Source: Paucilactobacillus kaifaensis (GTDB lineage Bacteria; Bacillota; Bacilli; Lactobacillales; Lactobacillaceae). Taken from it: a stretch of DNA of 64,000 bases. Location: NCBI RefSeq assembly GCF_005405145.1, contig NZ_BJDM01000002.1, positions 1 through 64,000 on the forward strand, written 5' to 3'. A program made the position numbers and the translations under genes. Under the pieces are notes generated by a model. It searched no databases, was not told the DNA's origin, and worked only from the letters and a program-made list of their open reading frames with translations. Positions within the stretch are counted from its first letter, which is position 1. The number at the start of each line of letters is the position of its first letter. Below are positions 50,921-60,758 of this stretch, one piece after another.

Positions 50921-51520
50921 CTAAATTTCAGTTCGGCCCTCAACAGCTTTAAACAACGTCATTTCATCCGCATAATCAATATCTGCTCCAACAGACAAGC
51001 CGTGCGCCAGTCGTGTCACTTTAATTCCTGCGGGCTTAATTAAACGTGATAAATACATTGCCGTTGCTTCTCCTTCAGAAGATGCGTTCGTGGCTACAAT
51101 AACCTCTTTAACGTCATCGTGTTGTTGTAGTCTAGTTAATAGTGAAGCGATGTTGATATCTTCTGGACCAGTTCCTTCAATTGGTGATAACACGCCATGA
51201 AGGACATGGTACAAGCCATGATATTCTTTCATCTTTTCCATTGACATAATATCTTTGGATTCTTCTACTACTAGGATTGTACTTTGATCCCGTGATTTAT
51301 CTTTACAAATAATACAAGGATCTTCTTCTGTAATATTGCCACAAATACTGCAAAAGTGCAGATCTCGCTTAGCAGCAATTAACGCCTTCGCAAAATTAGT
51401 CACATCGTCATTTTCCATACTGATCGTATAAAATGCTAACCGAGTGGCTGTTTTACTACCAATTCCTGGCAATTTCATATAGCTTTCAATCAGTTGTGCG
51501 ATTGGTTCAGGATACTGCAT
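50921..51520 (-). CDS. recR: Recombination mediator RecR
   Basis: Works with RecO/RecF at gaps. The helix-hairpin-helix ([14 protein letters not shown]), a four-cysteine zinc site ([16 protein letters not shown]) and a Toprim domain (ILVVEESKD) are visible in 199 aa. Downstream of ebfC, in the conserved dnaX-ebfC-recR order. Confidence 0.97.
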   Translation of the reverse strand: MQYPEPIAQLIESYMKLPGIGSKTATRLAFYTISMENDDVTNFAKALIAAKRDLHFCSICGNITEEDPCIICKDKSRDQSTILVVEESKDIMSMEKMKEYHGLYHVLHGVLSPIEGTGPEDINIASLLTRLQQHDDVKEVIVATNASSEGEATAMYLSRLIKPAGIKVTRLAHGLSVGADIDYADEMTLFKAVEGRTEI

Positions 51521-51535
51521 TCAAACAACCTTCTT

Positions 51536-51850
51536 CTACATGCCTGGCATGCCTTTACTGTATTTACCCATTGTCTTTTGGGTGGCGTCGTCAACTTTCT
51601 GAAGCCCATCATTGATTGCTGCTAAAACTAAATCTTGTAGCATATCAACATCATCTGGATCAACAGCTTCCGCATTAATCTTAATATCTTTTAATTTTTT
51701 ATCACCAGTAAACGTAGTTGTCACCATGTTATCAGGTGCGCTACCAGTAAATTCTTGACTGTTTAACTCTTCTTGTTCAGCCATCATTTGCTTTTGCATT
51801 TTTTGTGCTTGTTTCATCATTTGCTGCATATTTCCCATTCCACGCATCAT
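51536..51850 (-). CDS. ebfC: YbaB/EbfC nucleoid-associated protein
   Basis: Small DNA-binding protein, 104 aa, with a methionine/glutamine-rich N-terminus ([17 protein letters not shown]) and a conserved core. It lies 18 bases after dnaX. Confidence 0.94.
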   Translation of the reverse strand: MMRGMGNMQQMMKQAQKMQKQMMAEQEELNSQEFTGSAPDNMVTTTFTGDKKLKDIKINAEAVDPDDVDMLQDLVLAAINDGLQKVDDATQKTMGKYSKGMPGM

Positions 51851-51868
51851 TTTAATCTTCCACCTTTT

Positions 51869-53623
51869 TTAATCATTTTTGACTTCGACAATGTCTTCGC
51901 CAAATAACTTATGAGCCTCAGTTATCATTTTATCATCATTTTCTTGATTAGCTGGTTCTTTTGTTTCATCACTTTTAACACTGTCATCTTCGTCTTCACC
52001 ATCAATCTGTGTCTCGGTGTGCGTAACAGCATGTTGACTAATGAAATTCTGCCTAATTGTTGGCCACTGATCACTAGGTACATAGACAATTGATCGGGCC
52101 TCACCAACTAATTTTTTGAGATCGTTTTCCATATCAGTTTCCAAGGTAGCGTCCGTCGCTGCTTTTTGGTATAAAAAGCTGTACTCAAAAGCCACAATTA
52201 CTCCTTGTGGACTGGCCGCCACTGGCTTTGATACATGCAATAATGATCTTTGAGGCACCGAAAGCATGTTTAACATATCACCCCAAATATCACGTAATTT
52301 AACCAAATCCTCTTTCGTTGCAGCCTCTAAAATTGGATAAACTTTGCTCAGATTAATCTTCATATTTTGTGTTGAACTAGATACTTTTTTACTAGTTGGC
52401 TTTGATTCTTGCGTAGGCGCCTGTGCTACTGGACGTTGCTGCAATTGTGTAATCTCTTGTTGTAGTTTAGTGATGTTATCTTGTAATTGCTCAATTTGGA
52501 AATTAGCACTAGTATCAGTAGCTGCTTTTGGACTCGTTGCACTGATCTGCGCTAGTTTAACCGTTAGGACTTCTAAATAAACATCTGGATGAGTAGTAAA
52601 ACGCATTTCTTGCTGAATATCATTTAATTGGTCAATCATCTGATACAAAACACTACCATCAATTTTAGTGGCCAATGCTTGATAATCTTCCTCAGACAAT
52701 CCTGTACTCTCAACATTAATTAAGCTTGGTGCCTCTTGATACAGCAATAAATCACGAACAAATGAAATTAAATCTTCAATAAAACGTTGACCATCTTTGC
52801 CTGCTCCTAGAATTGATTGCATCGTTTCTAAGGCAGGGCCACTTTGATGATCGCTAACCTGCTGTAAATATTGATGTAATAATTGTTTAGTCACGCTACC
52901 AGTAACCAGTAGTGCATTATCCAAATCAATTTTGTTATCACTAAACGAGAGGGCCTGGTCTAGGATACTAAGTGCATCTCGCATTCCACCTTCTGCAGCA
53001 CGAGCAATCACCCATAGGGCCTGTTCATCATATTCAGCTTGCTTTTGATCAAGGATAAATTTCATCCTAGCAAAACTTTCATCAGCAGATATTCGGCGAA
53101 AATCAAATCGTTGTGTTCGCGAAATGATCGTTAATGGAATTTTATGCGGTTCCGTCGTTGCCAAAATAAAAACTACATTAGCTGGCGGTTCCTCTAATGT
53201 CTTTAATAAGGCATTAAATGCTCCAGTTGAAAGCATATGTACTTCGTCAATAATATATACTTTATAATCAGCTTGAGTAGGTGCATATTTGACCTTATCT
53301 CTGATATCACGGATTTCCTCGACACCGTTATTGGAAGCAGCATCAATTTCAATTACATCATTTAGTTGACCATTAGTAATGGCTTGACATGTGTCACATT
53401 CATTACATGGCTCACCATCTTTAAGGTGGTGACAGTTAATTGCCTTGGCAAAAATTTTAGCCGCAGATGTTTTTCCAGTTCCACGTGGCCCTGTAAACAA
53501 ATAAGCATGACTAGTTTGTTTGGTAATGAGTGCATTTTTGAGTGTGGTGGTAACAACCTGTTGTCCCACAATTTCATCAAACCGTTGTGGTCGCCATACA
53601 CGATATAATGCTTGGTAGCTCAT
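51869..53623 (-). CDS. dnaX: DNA polymerase III gamma/tau subunit
   Basis: Clamp-loader ATPase, 584 aa. Walker A GPRGTGKTS, the zinc cysteines (CHHLKDGEPCNECDTC), DEVHMLSTGAFNALLKTLEEPP and a C-terminal tau-like region are present. A tau/gamma frameshift signal was not evident. It is preceded by the SRP RNA gene on the same strand. Confidence 0.97.
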   Translation of the reverse strand: MSYQALYRVWRPQRFDEIVGQQVVTTTLKNALITKQTSHAYLFTGPRGTGKTSAAKIFAKAINCHHLKDGEPCNECDTCQAITNGQLNDVIEIDAASNNGVEEIRDIRDKVKYAPTQADYKVYIIDEVHMLSTGAFNALLKTLEEPPANVVFILATTEPHKIPLTIISRTQRFDFRRISADESFARMKFILDQKQAEYDEQALWVIARAAEGGMRDALSILDQALSFSDNKIDLDNALLVTGSVTKQLLHQYLQQVSDHQSGPALETMQSILGAGKDGQRFIEDLISFVRDLLLYQEAPSLINVESTGLSEEDYQALATKIDGSVLYQMIDQLNDIQQEMRFTTHPDVYLEVLTVKLAQISATSPKAATDTSANFQIEQLQDNITKLQQEITQLQQRPVAQAPTQESKPTSKKVSSSTQNMKINLSKVYPILEAATKEDLVKLRDIWGDMLNMLSVPQRSLLHVSKPVAASPQGVIVAFEYSFLYQKAATDATLETDMENDLKKLVGEARSIVYVPSDQWPTIRQNFISQHAVTHTETQIDGEDEDDSVKSDETKEPANQENDDKMITEAHKLFGEDIVEVKND

Positions 53624-53728
53624 GTGTTTGCTTCCTTTCCAATAATGTCTTGATAAATATTATACTAGGTCTGCCGTCAATGACAAGTAGTGCCATTTGC
53701 TCTTCAAACCATATTTTTTGATAATACA

Positions 53729-53770
53729 TAAAAGGGACCAAGACAAAAACATATTTTGTCCCGATCCCAC
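53729..53770 (-). terminator. Terminator after the SRP RNA gene
   Basis: Minus strand GGGATCGGGACAAAA pairs with TTTTGTCTTGGTCCC, followed by TTTT. The T-run is short. Confidence 0.5.
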
Positions 53771-53781
53771 TTGATTTCTAA

Positions 53782-53876
53782 TAACTTAAGGCACAAGACA
53801 CCTCTAACTTAGTGCTGCTTCCTTCCGGACCTGACACGATTCGTAAGCGCACCCTTGCCCTAAGGCCTTTCGGCAA
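53782..53876 (-). ncRNA. ffs: Signal recognition particle RNA, small bacterial type
   Basis: Minus strand core GTCAGGTCCGGAAGGAAGCA is the SRP domain IV hallmark (GUCAGG, GGAA tetraloop, AAGCAGC). The flanking arms (CTTAGGGCAAGG with a CTTGTGCCTTAAG partner) close a rod of about 95 nt. Position between tadA and dnaX is the conserved one. Confidence 0.95.
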
Positions 53877-53919
53877 TTAATATCATACTATAATGACTGT
53901 AAAAATGCTAGTCACTTGC

Positions 53920-54438
53920 TTACAATTTTTTCTTGTGGGCTGCCGCAAGTACTTCACGTTTATTTTGTTTGGCCCGCTTTCGCACTGCCCTAAAAAAGTT
54001 TTTTAATAGTTGACTCGATTCTGATGCCATTAATCCACTTTCTACATTAACTTGATGATTCAATCGCTGATCATCAAACAAATGATACAGACTTGCTACT
54101 GCTCCCGCTTTAGGATCATCCGCGCCATAAATAACAGTTGGAATACGCGCATTTAAAATTGCGCCACTGCACATAATACAAGGTTCCAAGGTAACAAATA
54201 ACTGGCAATCTTCAAGCCGCCAGCTATGTTTACTTGCACATGCTTCACTAATGGCCAACATTTCCGCATGGTACGTTACATCTTGAAACTTTTCCCTCAT
54301 ATTATGACCGCGCCCAATGACTTGTCCATTTGACACGATTACGGCCCCAATTGGAACTTCACCAATCACCCGTGCCTGATCAGCTTCATCTAATGCTAGT
54401 TGCATAAATTGATTTTTTTGCTCAGTTGTCAATATCAT
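53920..54438 (-). CDS. tadA: tRNA(adenine34) deaminase TadA
   Basis: Converts A34 to inosine in tRNA-Arg. The zinc deaminase motifs HAEMLAI (His and catalytic Glu) and PCIMCSGA are intact. The ATG at 54438 follows AAGGTG and yields 172 aa. The start overlaps the end of the methyltransferase gene by about 17 bases. Confidence 0.95.
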   Translation of the reverse strand: MILTTEQKNQFMQLALDEADQARVIGEVPIGAVIVSNGQVIGRGHNMREKFQDVTYHAEMLAISEACASKHSWRLEDCQLFVTLEPCIMCSGAILNARIPTVIYGADDPKAGAVASLYHLFDDQRLNHQVNVESGLMASESSQLLKNFFRAVRKRAKQNKREVLAAAHKKKL

Positions 54439-55051
54439 TAAGAACACCTTGTTTTGAACTACGTAAAATATAATAGCCTTTATTGCGTTCAACTATTTCG
54501 CAATTACCAAAAGTTTCATTCATTAATTTTTTTGCAGACGGCGCCCCTTGCTTCTTTTGCAAAACAACCCATAGTTCACCATCTGGAACTAAATAATCTT
54601 TAGCAGTTGCAATGAAGTTATCAACTACTTTTTTTCCAGCTCGAACAGGTGGATTAGTTAAAATGGCAGCGTACTTGTCGACCACATTTTCATAGCCGTC
54701 TGAGGTAAAAATATTAACATTTTCAATTTGGTTTAACTGTGCATTTTCCCTTGCAAGTGACAGCGCCAATTCATTGACGTCAACCATATCCACTGTTCGC
54801 TGCGCAGCGATGGTCTTAGCTAACGCTAACCCAATTGGTCCATAGCCACAACCAAGATCCAATAAATTGCCAACTGGTAAATCTTCTGTCGTAAAACTTT
54901 CAATTAAAGTTCGACTACCAAAATCTACCGCATGCTTTGAAAAAACACCATTATCAGTCATGAATCGCATTTCTTGATCTCTTAAAACAAATTGCCATTC
55001 TTTTTTATCATGTAAAACATCTGGATTTTGTGTATAATAGTGATTGTTCAT
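54422..55051 (-). CDS. Class I methyltransferase, RsmC-like
   Basis: SAM-dependent methyltransferase of 209 aa with LDLGCGYGPIGLALA (motif I) and NPPVRAGKK (motif IV, an N-methylase signature). This fits RsmC-type enzymes acting on 16S rRNA guanine, but the length is that of the short Gram-positive form and the substrate is inferred. It overlaps tadA. Confidence 0.85.
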   Translation of the reverse strand: MNNHYYTQNPDVLHDKKEWQFVLRDQEMRFMTDNGVFSKHAVDFGSRTLIESFTTEDLPVGNLLDLGCGYGPIGLALAKTIAAQRTVDMVDVNELALSLARENAQLNQIENVNIFTSDGYENVVDKYAAILTNPPVRAGKKVVDNFIATAKDYLVPDGELWVVLQKKQGAPSAKKLMNETFGNCEIVERNKGYYILRSSKQGVLNDIDN

Positions 55052-55141
55052 TTATTCGATCTCCAATTTTAGAATATGTTCATCATATCGTATTATCGTC
55101 ATAAAAAAAATAGTTTCGTTTGTTAAATACAAAATGTTGCC

Positions 55142-55191
55142 ACACCACAATATGTGGTGTAACTTTTAAAAAGTGCCACAATATGTGGTAC
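55142..55191. promoter_or_regulatory. Paired NrdR boxes upstream of nrdHEF
   Basis: ACACCACA-ATA-TGTGGTGT (55142-55160) is a perfect inverted repeat. GTGCCACA-ATA-TGTGGTAC (55173-55191) is a near copy with one mismatched pair. Their centres are 31 bp apart, the spacing typical of NrdR. nrdR is not in the window. Confidence 0.85.
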
Positions 55192-55199
55192 TTTTTTTA

Positions 55200-55227
55200 T
55201 TGCTTTTTTTGTTTCGCGCTGTATACT
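55200..55227 (+). promoter_or_regulatory. Promoter of nrdH
   Basis: TTGCTT (55200-55205), 16-base spacer, TATACT (55222-55227), just downstream of the NrdR boxes. Confidence 0.65.
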
Positions 55228-55272
55228 AGTAGTTAATCAGATTAACAAAACTATTGATACGAAGGTGATTTT

Positions 55273-55503
55273 ATGGGTAAAGTAACAGTATTTTCAAAGA
55301 ATAATTGCGTTCAGTGCAAGATGACAAAGCGTTTCCTAACAGAACACAATGTTAACTTTGTGGAGCACAACATTGATGAGCAGCCAGAATACATAGATCG
55401 TTTGAAACAAGAAGGATTTATGGCAACACCTGTCGTAAAACTGGGTAATGGACAATCTTTCTCAGGTTTTCGTCCAGATGTATTAAAGCAATTGGCTATC
55501 TAG
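55273..55503 (+). CDS. nrdH: Glutaredoxin-like NrdH redoxin
   Basis: Electron donor for class Ib ribonucleotide reductase, 76 aa. The redox motif is CVQC (C13-C16 region), followed by the conserved MTKRFLTEHNV helix and the GFRPD C-terminal segment. First gene of nrdH-nrdE-nrdF. Confidence 0.95.
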   Translation: MGKVTVFSKNNCVQCKMTKRFLTEHNVNFVEHNIDEQPEYIDRLKQEGFMATPVVKLGNGQSFSGFRPDVLKQLAI

Positions 55504-55528
55504 TTTATTGATCAAGTTAACAATGATC

Positions 55529-55560
55529 AAAGGCAGGTCAATCTAATTGGCCTGCCTTTT
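55529..55560 (+). terminator. Hairpin with short T-tract between nrdH and nrdE
   Basis: AAAGGCAGG...CCTGCCTTTT, nine base pairs with a T4 run. It may partly terminate transcription, giving more nrdH than nrdEF mRNA. Confidence 0.65.
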
Positions 55561-55590
55561 ACGTTATCGCAGAAAGTGAGTGGATTGAAA

Positions 55591-57756
55591 GTGTCTCTTA
55601 AAAATTTAGGTAATGTCACGTACTACAATTTAAACAATGAAATTAATATCCCGGTTGATAATCAAATTCCATTGAATAAAGACCAGGAAGCACTAGCAGC
55701 TTTTATTAAAGAAAATGTAATTCCAAATACCAAACAATTTGTATCACTTCGTGAACGCTTTGATTTTTTATTAGATAACGATTACATTGAACGACCATTT
55801 ATTGAAAAGTATGATTTTGCTTTTATTGAAAAGCTCTATGACTATTTAAAAGAACAAGACTTTCACTTCAAATCATTTATGGCTGCATACAAATTCTATG
55901 CCCAATATGCTTTAAAGACAGATGACAATGAATACTACCTAGAAAACTTTATTGATCGAGCAGCTTTAAACGCTCTTTATTTTGCTGATGGTAATGAGCA
56001 GTTAGCATTGGATCTGGCTGATGAAATTATCCATCAACGTTATCAACCAGCTACTCCTTCATTTTTAAATGCCGGCCGCAAACGCCGTGGTGAACTAGTT
56101 TCATGTTTCCTAATTCAAACTACTGATAATATGAATACGATTGGTCGCACAATCAATTCGGCCCTACAGTTATCAAGAATCGGTGGTGGTGTGGGAATTA
56201 ACCTCAGTAACTTACGTGGTGCCGGTGATCCAATCAAAGGGATTGAAGGTGCTGCAAGCGGTGTGGTTCCAGTCATGAAGTTATTAGAGGACAGTTTTTC
56301 ATACTCTAACCAACTTGGTCAACGACAAGGTGCCGGAGTTGTCTATTTGAGTGTCTTTCACCCAGATATTATTCAATTCTTAGCTGCTAAAAAAGAAAAT
56401 GCGGATGAAAAAATTCGACTAAAAACATTATCATTGGCTGTAACAGTTCCCGATAAGTTCTATGAACTAACTGAAGATAATAAAGATATGTATCTATTTA
56501 GCCCCTATGACGTCGAACGCGAATATGGAACCCCATTCTCCTACGTTGACATTACTAAAGAGTATGACAACATGGTAGCCAATGATAACATCAAAAAGAC
56601 AAAAATTAATGCTCGTGAATTAGAAGACGAAATCAGTAAATTACAGCAGGAATCTGGTTATCCTTACGTTATCAATATCGACACTGCTAATCGTGACAAT
56701 CCAATTGATGGTAAAATCGTCATGAGTAACTTGTGCTCTGAAATAATGCAGGTTCAAACCCCATCCGTCGTTAATAATGAACAAAAATATGATAAAATGG
56801 GTATTGATGTAAGTTGTAATCTTGGCTCAACCAACATTGTTAATCTCATGGCCGCACCTGATTTTGGTCATTCTGTTGAAGCTATGGTTCGCGCCTTAAC
56901 ATTTGTTACTGACAATTCAAATATTAATGTTGTTCCGACAATCCAACATGGTAATGACTTAGCTCATTCTATTGGTTTAGGCGCCATGGGCTTGCACAGT
57001 TACTTTGCTAAAAACCACATGGATTACGGTTCTCCAGCATCAGTTGAATTTACTGGCGTTTATTTCATGTTGTTAAATTATTGGACGTTGAAAGCTTCTA
57101 ATGAAATTGCTCGTGAACGCAAGACCACTTTCCATAACTTCGAGAAAAGTGACTATGCTAATGGTTCATACTTCGATAAATACGTTGAACAAGATTTTGG
57201 ACCACAATCAGATGAAGTTAAACAACTATTTGATGGTATTTTTATTCCTTCTACGAAAGACTGGGCTGAATTAAAGGCTGCCGTACAAAAAGATGGTTTG
57301 TATCATCAGAATCGACTTGCCGTTGCTCCTAATGGATCCATTTCATATATTAACGACACAACTTCAAGTTTGCATCCAATCATCAACAAGATTGAAGAAC
57401 GTCAAGAAAAGAAAATTGGTAAGATCTACTATCCAGCTCCATACCTTTCCAATGACACAATGCCATATTACAAATCGGCATATGATATCGACATGCGTAA
57501 GGTAATCAATATTTACGCTGCTGCGCAAGAACATGTTGACCAATCATTGAGTTTAACTTTATTCATGCGTTCTACAATTGCAACTGGAACTTATGAATGG
57601 AAAAATGGTCGCACGGATAAAATGACCACTCGAGATCTTAACATCTTACGGCATTACGCTTACAACAAGGGAATTAAATCAATTTATTACATCAGAACTT
57701 TCACGGATGATCAAGACGAAATTGGTGCTAATCAATGTGAAAGCTGTGTAATCTAG
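55591..57756 (+). CDS. nrdE: Ribonucleoside-diphosphate reductase class Ib alpha subunit
   Basis: Makes dNDPs. The NrdE features include a short N-terminus without the NrdA ATP-cone, the SCFLIQT active-site region, the glycyl/thiyl-type core, NGSISYINDT and C-terminal CESCVI for redoxin exchange. The start is uncertain: GTG 55591 gives MSLKNLGNVTYYN, the family start (721 aa), while TTG 55585 or GTG 55576 are possible. A Shine-Dalgarno-like AAAGTGAG lies upstream. Confidence 0.95.
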   Translation: MSLKNLGNVTYYNLNNEINIPVDNQIPLNKDQEALAAFIKENVIPNTKQFVSLRERFDFLLDNDYIERPFIEKYDFAFIEKLYDYLKEQDFHFKSFMAAYKFYAQYALKTDDNEYYLENFIDRAALNALYFADGNEQLALDLADEIIHQRYQPATPSFLNAGRKRRGELVSCFLIQTTDNMNTIGRTINSALQLSRIGGGVGINLSNLRGAGDPIKGIEGAASGVVPVMKLLEDSFSYSNQLGQRQGAGVVYLSVFHPDIIQFLAAKKENADEKIRLKTLSLAVTVPDKFYELTEDNKDMYLFSPYDVEREYGTPFSYVDITKEYDNMVANDNIKKTKINARELEDEISKLQQESGYPYVINIDTANRDNPIDGKIVMSNLCSEIMQVQTPSVVNNEQKYDKMGIDVSCNLGSTNIVNLMAAPDFGHSVEAMVRALTFVTDNSNINVVPTIQHGNDLAHSIGLGAMGLHSYFAKNHMDYGSPASVEFTGVYFMLLNYWTLKASNEIARERKTTFHNFEKSDYANGSYFDKYVEQDFGPQSDEVKQLFDGIFIPSTKDWAELKAAVQKDGLYHQNRLAVAPNGSISYINDTTSSLHPIINKIEERQEKKIGKIYYPAPYLSNDTMPYYKSAYDIDMRKVINIYAAAQEHVDQSLSLTLFMRSTIATGTYEWKNGRTDKMTTRDLNILRHYAYNKGIKSIYYIRTFTDDQDEIGANQCESCVI

Positions 57757-57782
57757 TTCAATAGATTATTAAGGAGAGAAAC

Positions 57783-58760
57783 ATGGCAAAAAATTATAAA
57801 GCAATTAACTGGAACCAAGTCTCAGATGCAATTGATAAAGCAACCTGGGAAAAACTAACCGAACAATTTTGGTTAGATACACGAATCCCAGTTTCTAACG
57901 ACCTTGGTGACTGGAGAACATTGGACTCTGATCATCAATGGTTAGTGGGCCATGTTTTTGGCGGGTTAACTCTGTTAGATACAGTTCAATCCGAACAAGG
58001 AATGGCTGCCTTACGTAAAAATGTTGTCACACAACATGAAACCGCCGTTTTAAACAACATCCAATTCATGGAATCAGTTCACGCCAAAAGTTATTCGACT
58101 ATTTTTTCAACGTTAAACACACCTGAAGAAATTGATGAAATCTTTACTTGGTCTGATTCTGAAGAATTTTTGCAAAACAAGGCGGTTCGGATTGCTGGGA
58201 TGTACATGGATGATTCAGTCGATCCGCTTAAGAAAAAAGTTGCCAACGTTTTCTTAGAGACATTCCTTTTCTATTCTGGTTTCTTTACCCCACTGTATTA
58301 CCTAGGACACAACAAACTCAATAACGTGGCTGAAATCATTAAATTGATTCTCCGCGATGAATCCGTCCATGGAACTTACATTGGTTATAAATTTCAAATA
58401 GGACTTAAGCAATTAAGCGAGAAAAAGCAGCAAGACATGAAAGATTGGATGTATAACTTTCTATACGAGTTGTACGACAATGAAGAAAAATATACCCACT
58501 TATTGTATGATCAAGTAGGTTGGACAGAAGAAGTTCTGACTTTCATTCGTTACAATGCTAATAAGGCACTGATGAATTTGGGACAAGACCCACTCTTCCC
58601 GGACAGTGCAGCAGACGTTAATCCAATCGTTATGAATGGTATTTCAACATCAACTGCTAACCATGACTTCTTCTCACAAGTTGGTAATGGTTATCGTCTG
58701 GGTGAGGTTGAAGCAATGGAACCGGGCGATTACAATATTAAAGATCCTAACGAAAAATAA
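57783..58760 (+). CDS. nrdF: Ribonucleoside-diphosphate reductase class Ib beta subunit
   Basis: Holds the dimetal-tyrosyl cofactor, 325 aa. The ligand-containing HETAVLNNIQFMESVHAKSYS and RDESVHGTYIGYKF segments are intact. AAGGAGAG precedes the ATG. NrdI, needed for Mn cofactor assembly, is not encoded next to it. Confidence 0.95.
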   Translation: MAKNYKAINWNQVSDAIDKATWEKLTEQFWLDTRIPVSNDLGDWRTLDSDHQWLVGHVFGGLTLLDTVQSEQGMAALRKNVVTQHETAVLNNIQFMESVHAKSYSTIFSTLNTPEEIDEIFTWSDSEEFLQNKAVRIAGMYMDDSVDPLKKKVANVFLETFLFYSGFFTPLYYLGHNKLNNVAEIIKLILRDESVHGTYIGYKFQIGLKQLSEKKQQDMKDWMYNFLYELYDNEEKYTHLLYDQVGWTEEVLTFIRYNANKALMNLGQDPLFPDSAADVNPIVMNGISTSTANHDFFSQVGNGYRLGEVEAMEPGDYNIKDPNEK

Positions 58761-58765
58761 ATTTT

Positions 58766-58800
58766 AAAAAAGAATTCGGATAAAATCGAATTCTTTTTTG
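58766..58800 (+). terminator. Terminator after nrdF
   Basis: AAAAAAGAATTCG pairs with CGAATTCTTTTTT around ATAAAAT. Confidence 0.85.
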
Positions 58801-58824
58801 TTTATTCATATAGTATGACAACAC

Positions 58825-58864
58825 TAAAAAAGGGATAATGCAATTTAGCATTATCCCTTTTTAT
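58825..58864. terminator. Bidirectional terminator after rplL
   Basis: AAAAAAGGGATAATG pairs with CATTATCCCTTTTT, A-run and T-run on opposite sides. Ends rplJL and backs up the nrdF terminator. Confidence 0.87.
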
Positions 58865-58874
58865 AGATATTAAA

Positions 58875-59243
58875 TTACTTAAGAGTAACAACTGCGCCGA
58901 CTTCTTCAAGTTTTGCCTTGATGTCGTTAGCTTCGTCTTCTTTAGCATCTTCCTTAACAACTGATGGTACGTTGTCAACAAGACCCTTAGCATCCTTAAG
59001 GCCTAAACCAGTGATGTCGCGGATAGCCTTAATAGCTTTAACCTTTTGGTCACCTGATTCAGTCAATTCAACTGTATATGAGTCCTTTGCTGCAGCAGCA
59101 TCGCCACCAGCAGCACCGGCAGCAGCAACTGGAGCTGCAGCAGATACGTCAAATTCTTCTTCGATTGCTTTAACTAGATCACTAAGATCTGAAATTGATG
59201 CTTCTTTTAATGAAGCAATGATTGAGTCTTTATCAAAAGCCAT
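58875..59243 (-). CDS. rplL: Ribosomal protein L7/L12
   Basis: Stalk protein recruiting translation GTPases. 122 aa with the N-terminal dimerisation helices, an Ala/Gly-rich hinge ([13 protein letters not shown]) and the C-terminal [18 protein letters not shown]-type factor-binding domain. Second gene of rplJ-rplL. Confidence 0.98.
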   Translation of the reverse strand: MAFDKDSIIASLKEASISDLSDLVKAIEEEFDVSAAAPVAAAGAAGGDAAAAKDSYTVELTESGDQKVKAIKAIRDITGLGLKDAKGLVDNVPSVVKEDAKEDEANDIKAKLEEVGAVVTLK

Positions 59244-59284
59244 GTTTTGTTCCTCCGAATTTTTAAATTAATAGTGTTTTTACA

Positions 59285-59785
59285 TTATGCGGCGTCTTCG
59301 CCTTTTTCAATGACTGCATTAATTGCGTAAGCCACATTACGAACTGGAGCTTGCAATACAGATGCCAACATTGACAACAAGTCTTCACGACTTGGTAAGG
59401 TAGCAAATTCATTGATCTTATCAATTGTAGCAACTTCTTTTTCAAGAATACCACCCTTGATTTCAAGTGCATCAATTTCATCAGCGTACTTTTTCAATAC
59501 TTTAGCAGGTGCAATTGCATCTTCATTAGAAAATGCTACAGCACTTGGTCCAGTAAAGACTTCCTTCAAGTCTGAATAACCAGCTTCATCAGCTGCCCGA
59601 GTCAAAACTTTATTCTTGATGACAGACATTGATACACCTGCATCACGAAGATCTTTACGTAGATTAGTAACCTGTTCAACTGTTAAACCACGGTAATCAA
59701 CCACAACGGCTGAAACGGCATTTTTAAATAGATCTGCTGTTTCGGAAACAAGTTGTGCTTTTTTTGCAATAGCTGTTTCACTCAT
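59285..59785 (-). CDS. rplJ: Ribosomal protein L10
   Basis: Stalk base, binds 23S rRNA and L7/L12 dimers, 166 aa ([18 protein letters not shown] start). ATG 59785 is chosen because GGGAGGTG lies 6 bases before it and the family begins MSETAIAKK. Preceded by an L10 leader that likely mediates autoregulation. Confidence 0.97.
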   Translation of the reverse strand: MSETAIAKKAQLVSETADLFKNAVSAVVVDYRGLTVEQVTNLRKDLRDAGVSMSVIKNKVLTRAADEAGYSDLKEVFTGPSAVAFSNEDAIAPAKVLKKYADEIDALEIKGGILEKEVATIDKINEFATLPSREDLLSMLASVLQAPVRNVAYAINAVIEKGEDAA

Positions 59786-59814
59786 TAGATATTCACCTCC
59801 CAAATTTTAAATTA

Positions 59815-59938
59815 GTTAGGATTTTTTGTTAAAAAAATCCCTATGTCCACCAAGACATAGAGAAAGAATTTTAATTCCTCGGCAGGTATGATTGAGGCTT
59901 GCGCCACCTGAGTCTTAGGTGAAATATTCACTTGAACT
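59815..59938 (-). ncRNA. L10 (rplJ-rplL) mRNA leader
   Basis: The minus-strand leader contains the conserved GGTGGCGCAAGCCTC and CATACCTGCCGAGG segments of the L10-leader family, which binds L10(L12)4. A terminator hairpin follows at 59829-59862. Confidence 0.85.
59829..59862 (-). terminator. Attenuator in the L10 leader
   Basis: Minus strand CTATGTC pairs with GACATAG, then GGATTTTTTT. It lies upstream of rplJ, so it fits attenuation rather than gene end. Confidence 0.7.
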
Positions 59939-59943
59939 AAATC

Positions 59944-59971
59944 AGTATACCAACCTGACGAGAAAAGTCAA
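59944..59971 (-). promoter_or_regulatory. Promoter of rplJ-rplL
   Basis: Minus strand TTGACT (59966-59971), 16-base spacer, TATACT (59944-59949), directly after the rplA stop codon. Confidence 0.7.
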
Positions 59972-59973
59972 GC

Positions 59974-60666
59974 CTAGAATGAAGCTACATCAACGTTAAC
60001 ACTTGGTCCAAAAGTTGAAGCAACTGATACATGCGTTACATATGTTCCACGAACAGATGCAGGACGTGCTTTAACAATTACTTCTTGAATTGTCTTCAAG
60101 TTTTCAACTAACTTAGCAGCATCAAATGATACCTTACCAACTGGTACATGAACGTTACCGTCTCGATCAGTCCGGTAAGTAACCTTACCAGCTTTTGATT
60201 CAGAAACAGCTTTTGTAACATCCATTGTAACTGTACCAGTCTTAGGGTTTGGCATTAAACCTTTAGGTCCTAAAACTCGACCTAAACGACCAACTTGGGC
60301 CATCATATCAGGAGTTGCAATTGCGACATCAAAGTCTAACCAACCGTCTTGAATCCGGCCAACTAAATCATCGTCACCAACGACATCAGCACCAGCTGCT
60401 TGCGCATCCTTAGCCTTGTCACCTTTAGCAAAGACAACAACTGTTTGTTCTTTACCAGTACCGTTAGGTAAAACAACGGCACCTCGTAATTGTTGGTCTG
60501 CTTGCTTTGTATCTACATTTAAATTGAATGCAACTTCAACGGTTGCATCAAATTTTGCGAAATCAATATCTTTTACCAAGCTAACGGCGTCTTCAATTGT
60601 GTATAGCTTATCACTATCAACTTTCTTTACGGCGTCTTGGTATTTTTTACCTCGTTTTTGAGCCAT
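59974..60666 (-). CDS. rplA: Ribosomal protein L1
   Basis: L1 stalk protein, 230 aa ([16 protein letters not shown] start, [15 protein letters not shown] signature). Second gene of rplK-rplA. L1 often represses its own operon by binding the leader. Confidence 0.98.
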   Translation of the reverse strand: MAQKRGKKYQDAVKKVDSDKLYTIEDAVSLVKDIDFAKFDATVEVAFNLNVDTKQADQQLRGAVVLPNGTGKEQTVVVFAKGDKAKDAQAAGADVVGDDDLVGRIQDGWLDFDVAIATPDMMAQVGRLGRVLGPKGLMPNPKTGTVTMDVTKAVSESKAGKVTYRTDRDGNVHVPVGKVSFDAAKLVENLKTIQEVIVKARPASVRGTYVTHVSVASTFGPSVNVDVASF

Positions 60667-60758
60667 CTGTGTTTTCCTCCTTGCAAATGTGGTCGAACGG
60701 AGTTACCTCCCACTTGGCACATTCATTTTAGTGAAGTGCCCGTCCTGCTACGTTTAGT

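Noticed and set aside
51869-53623. Programmed frameshift in dnaX making tau and gamma
   Set aside because: No clear slippery A-run plus hairpin was seen in the coding region.
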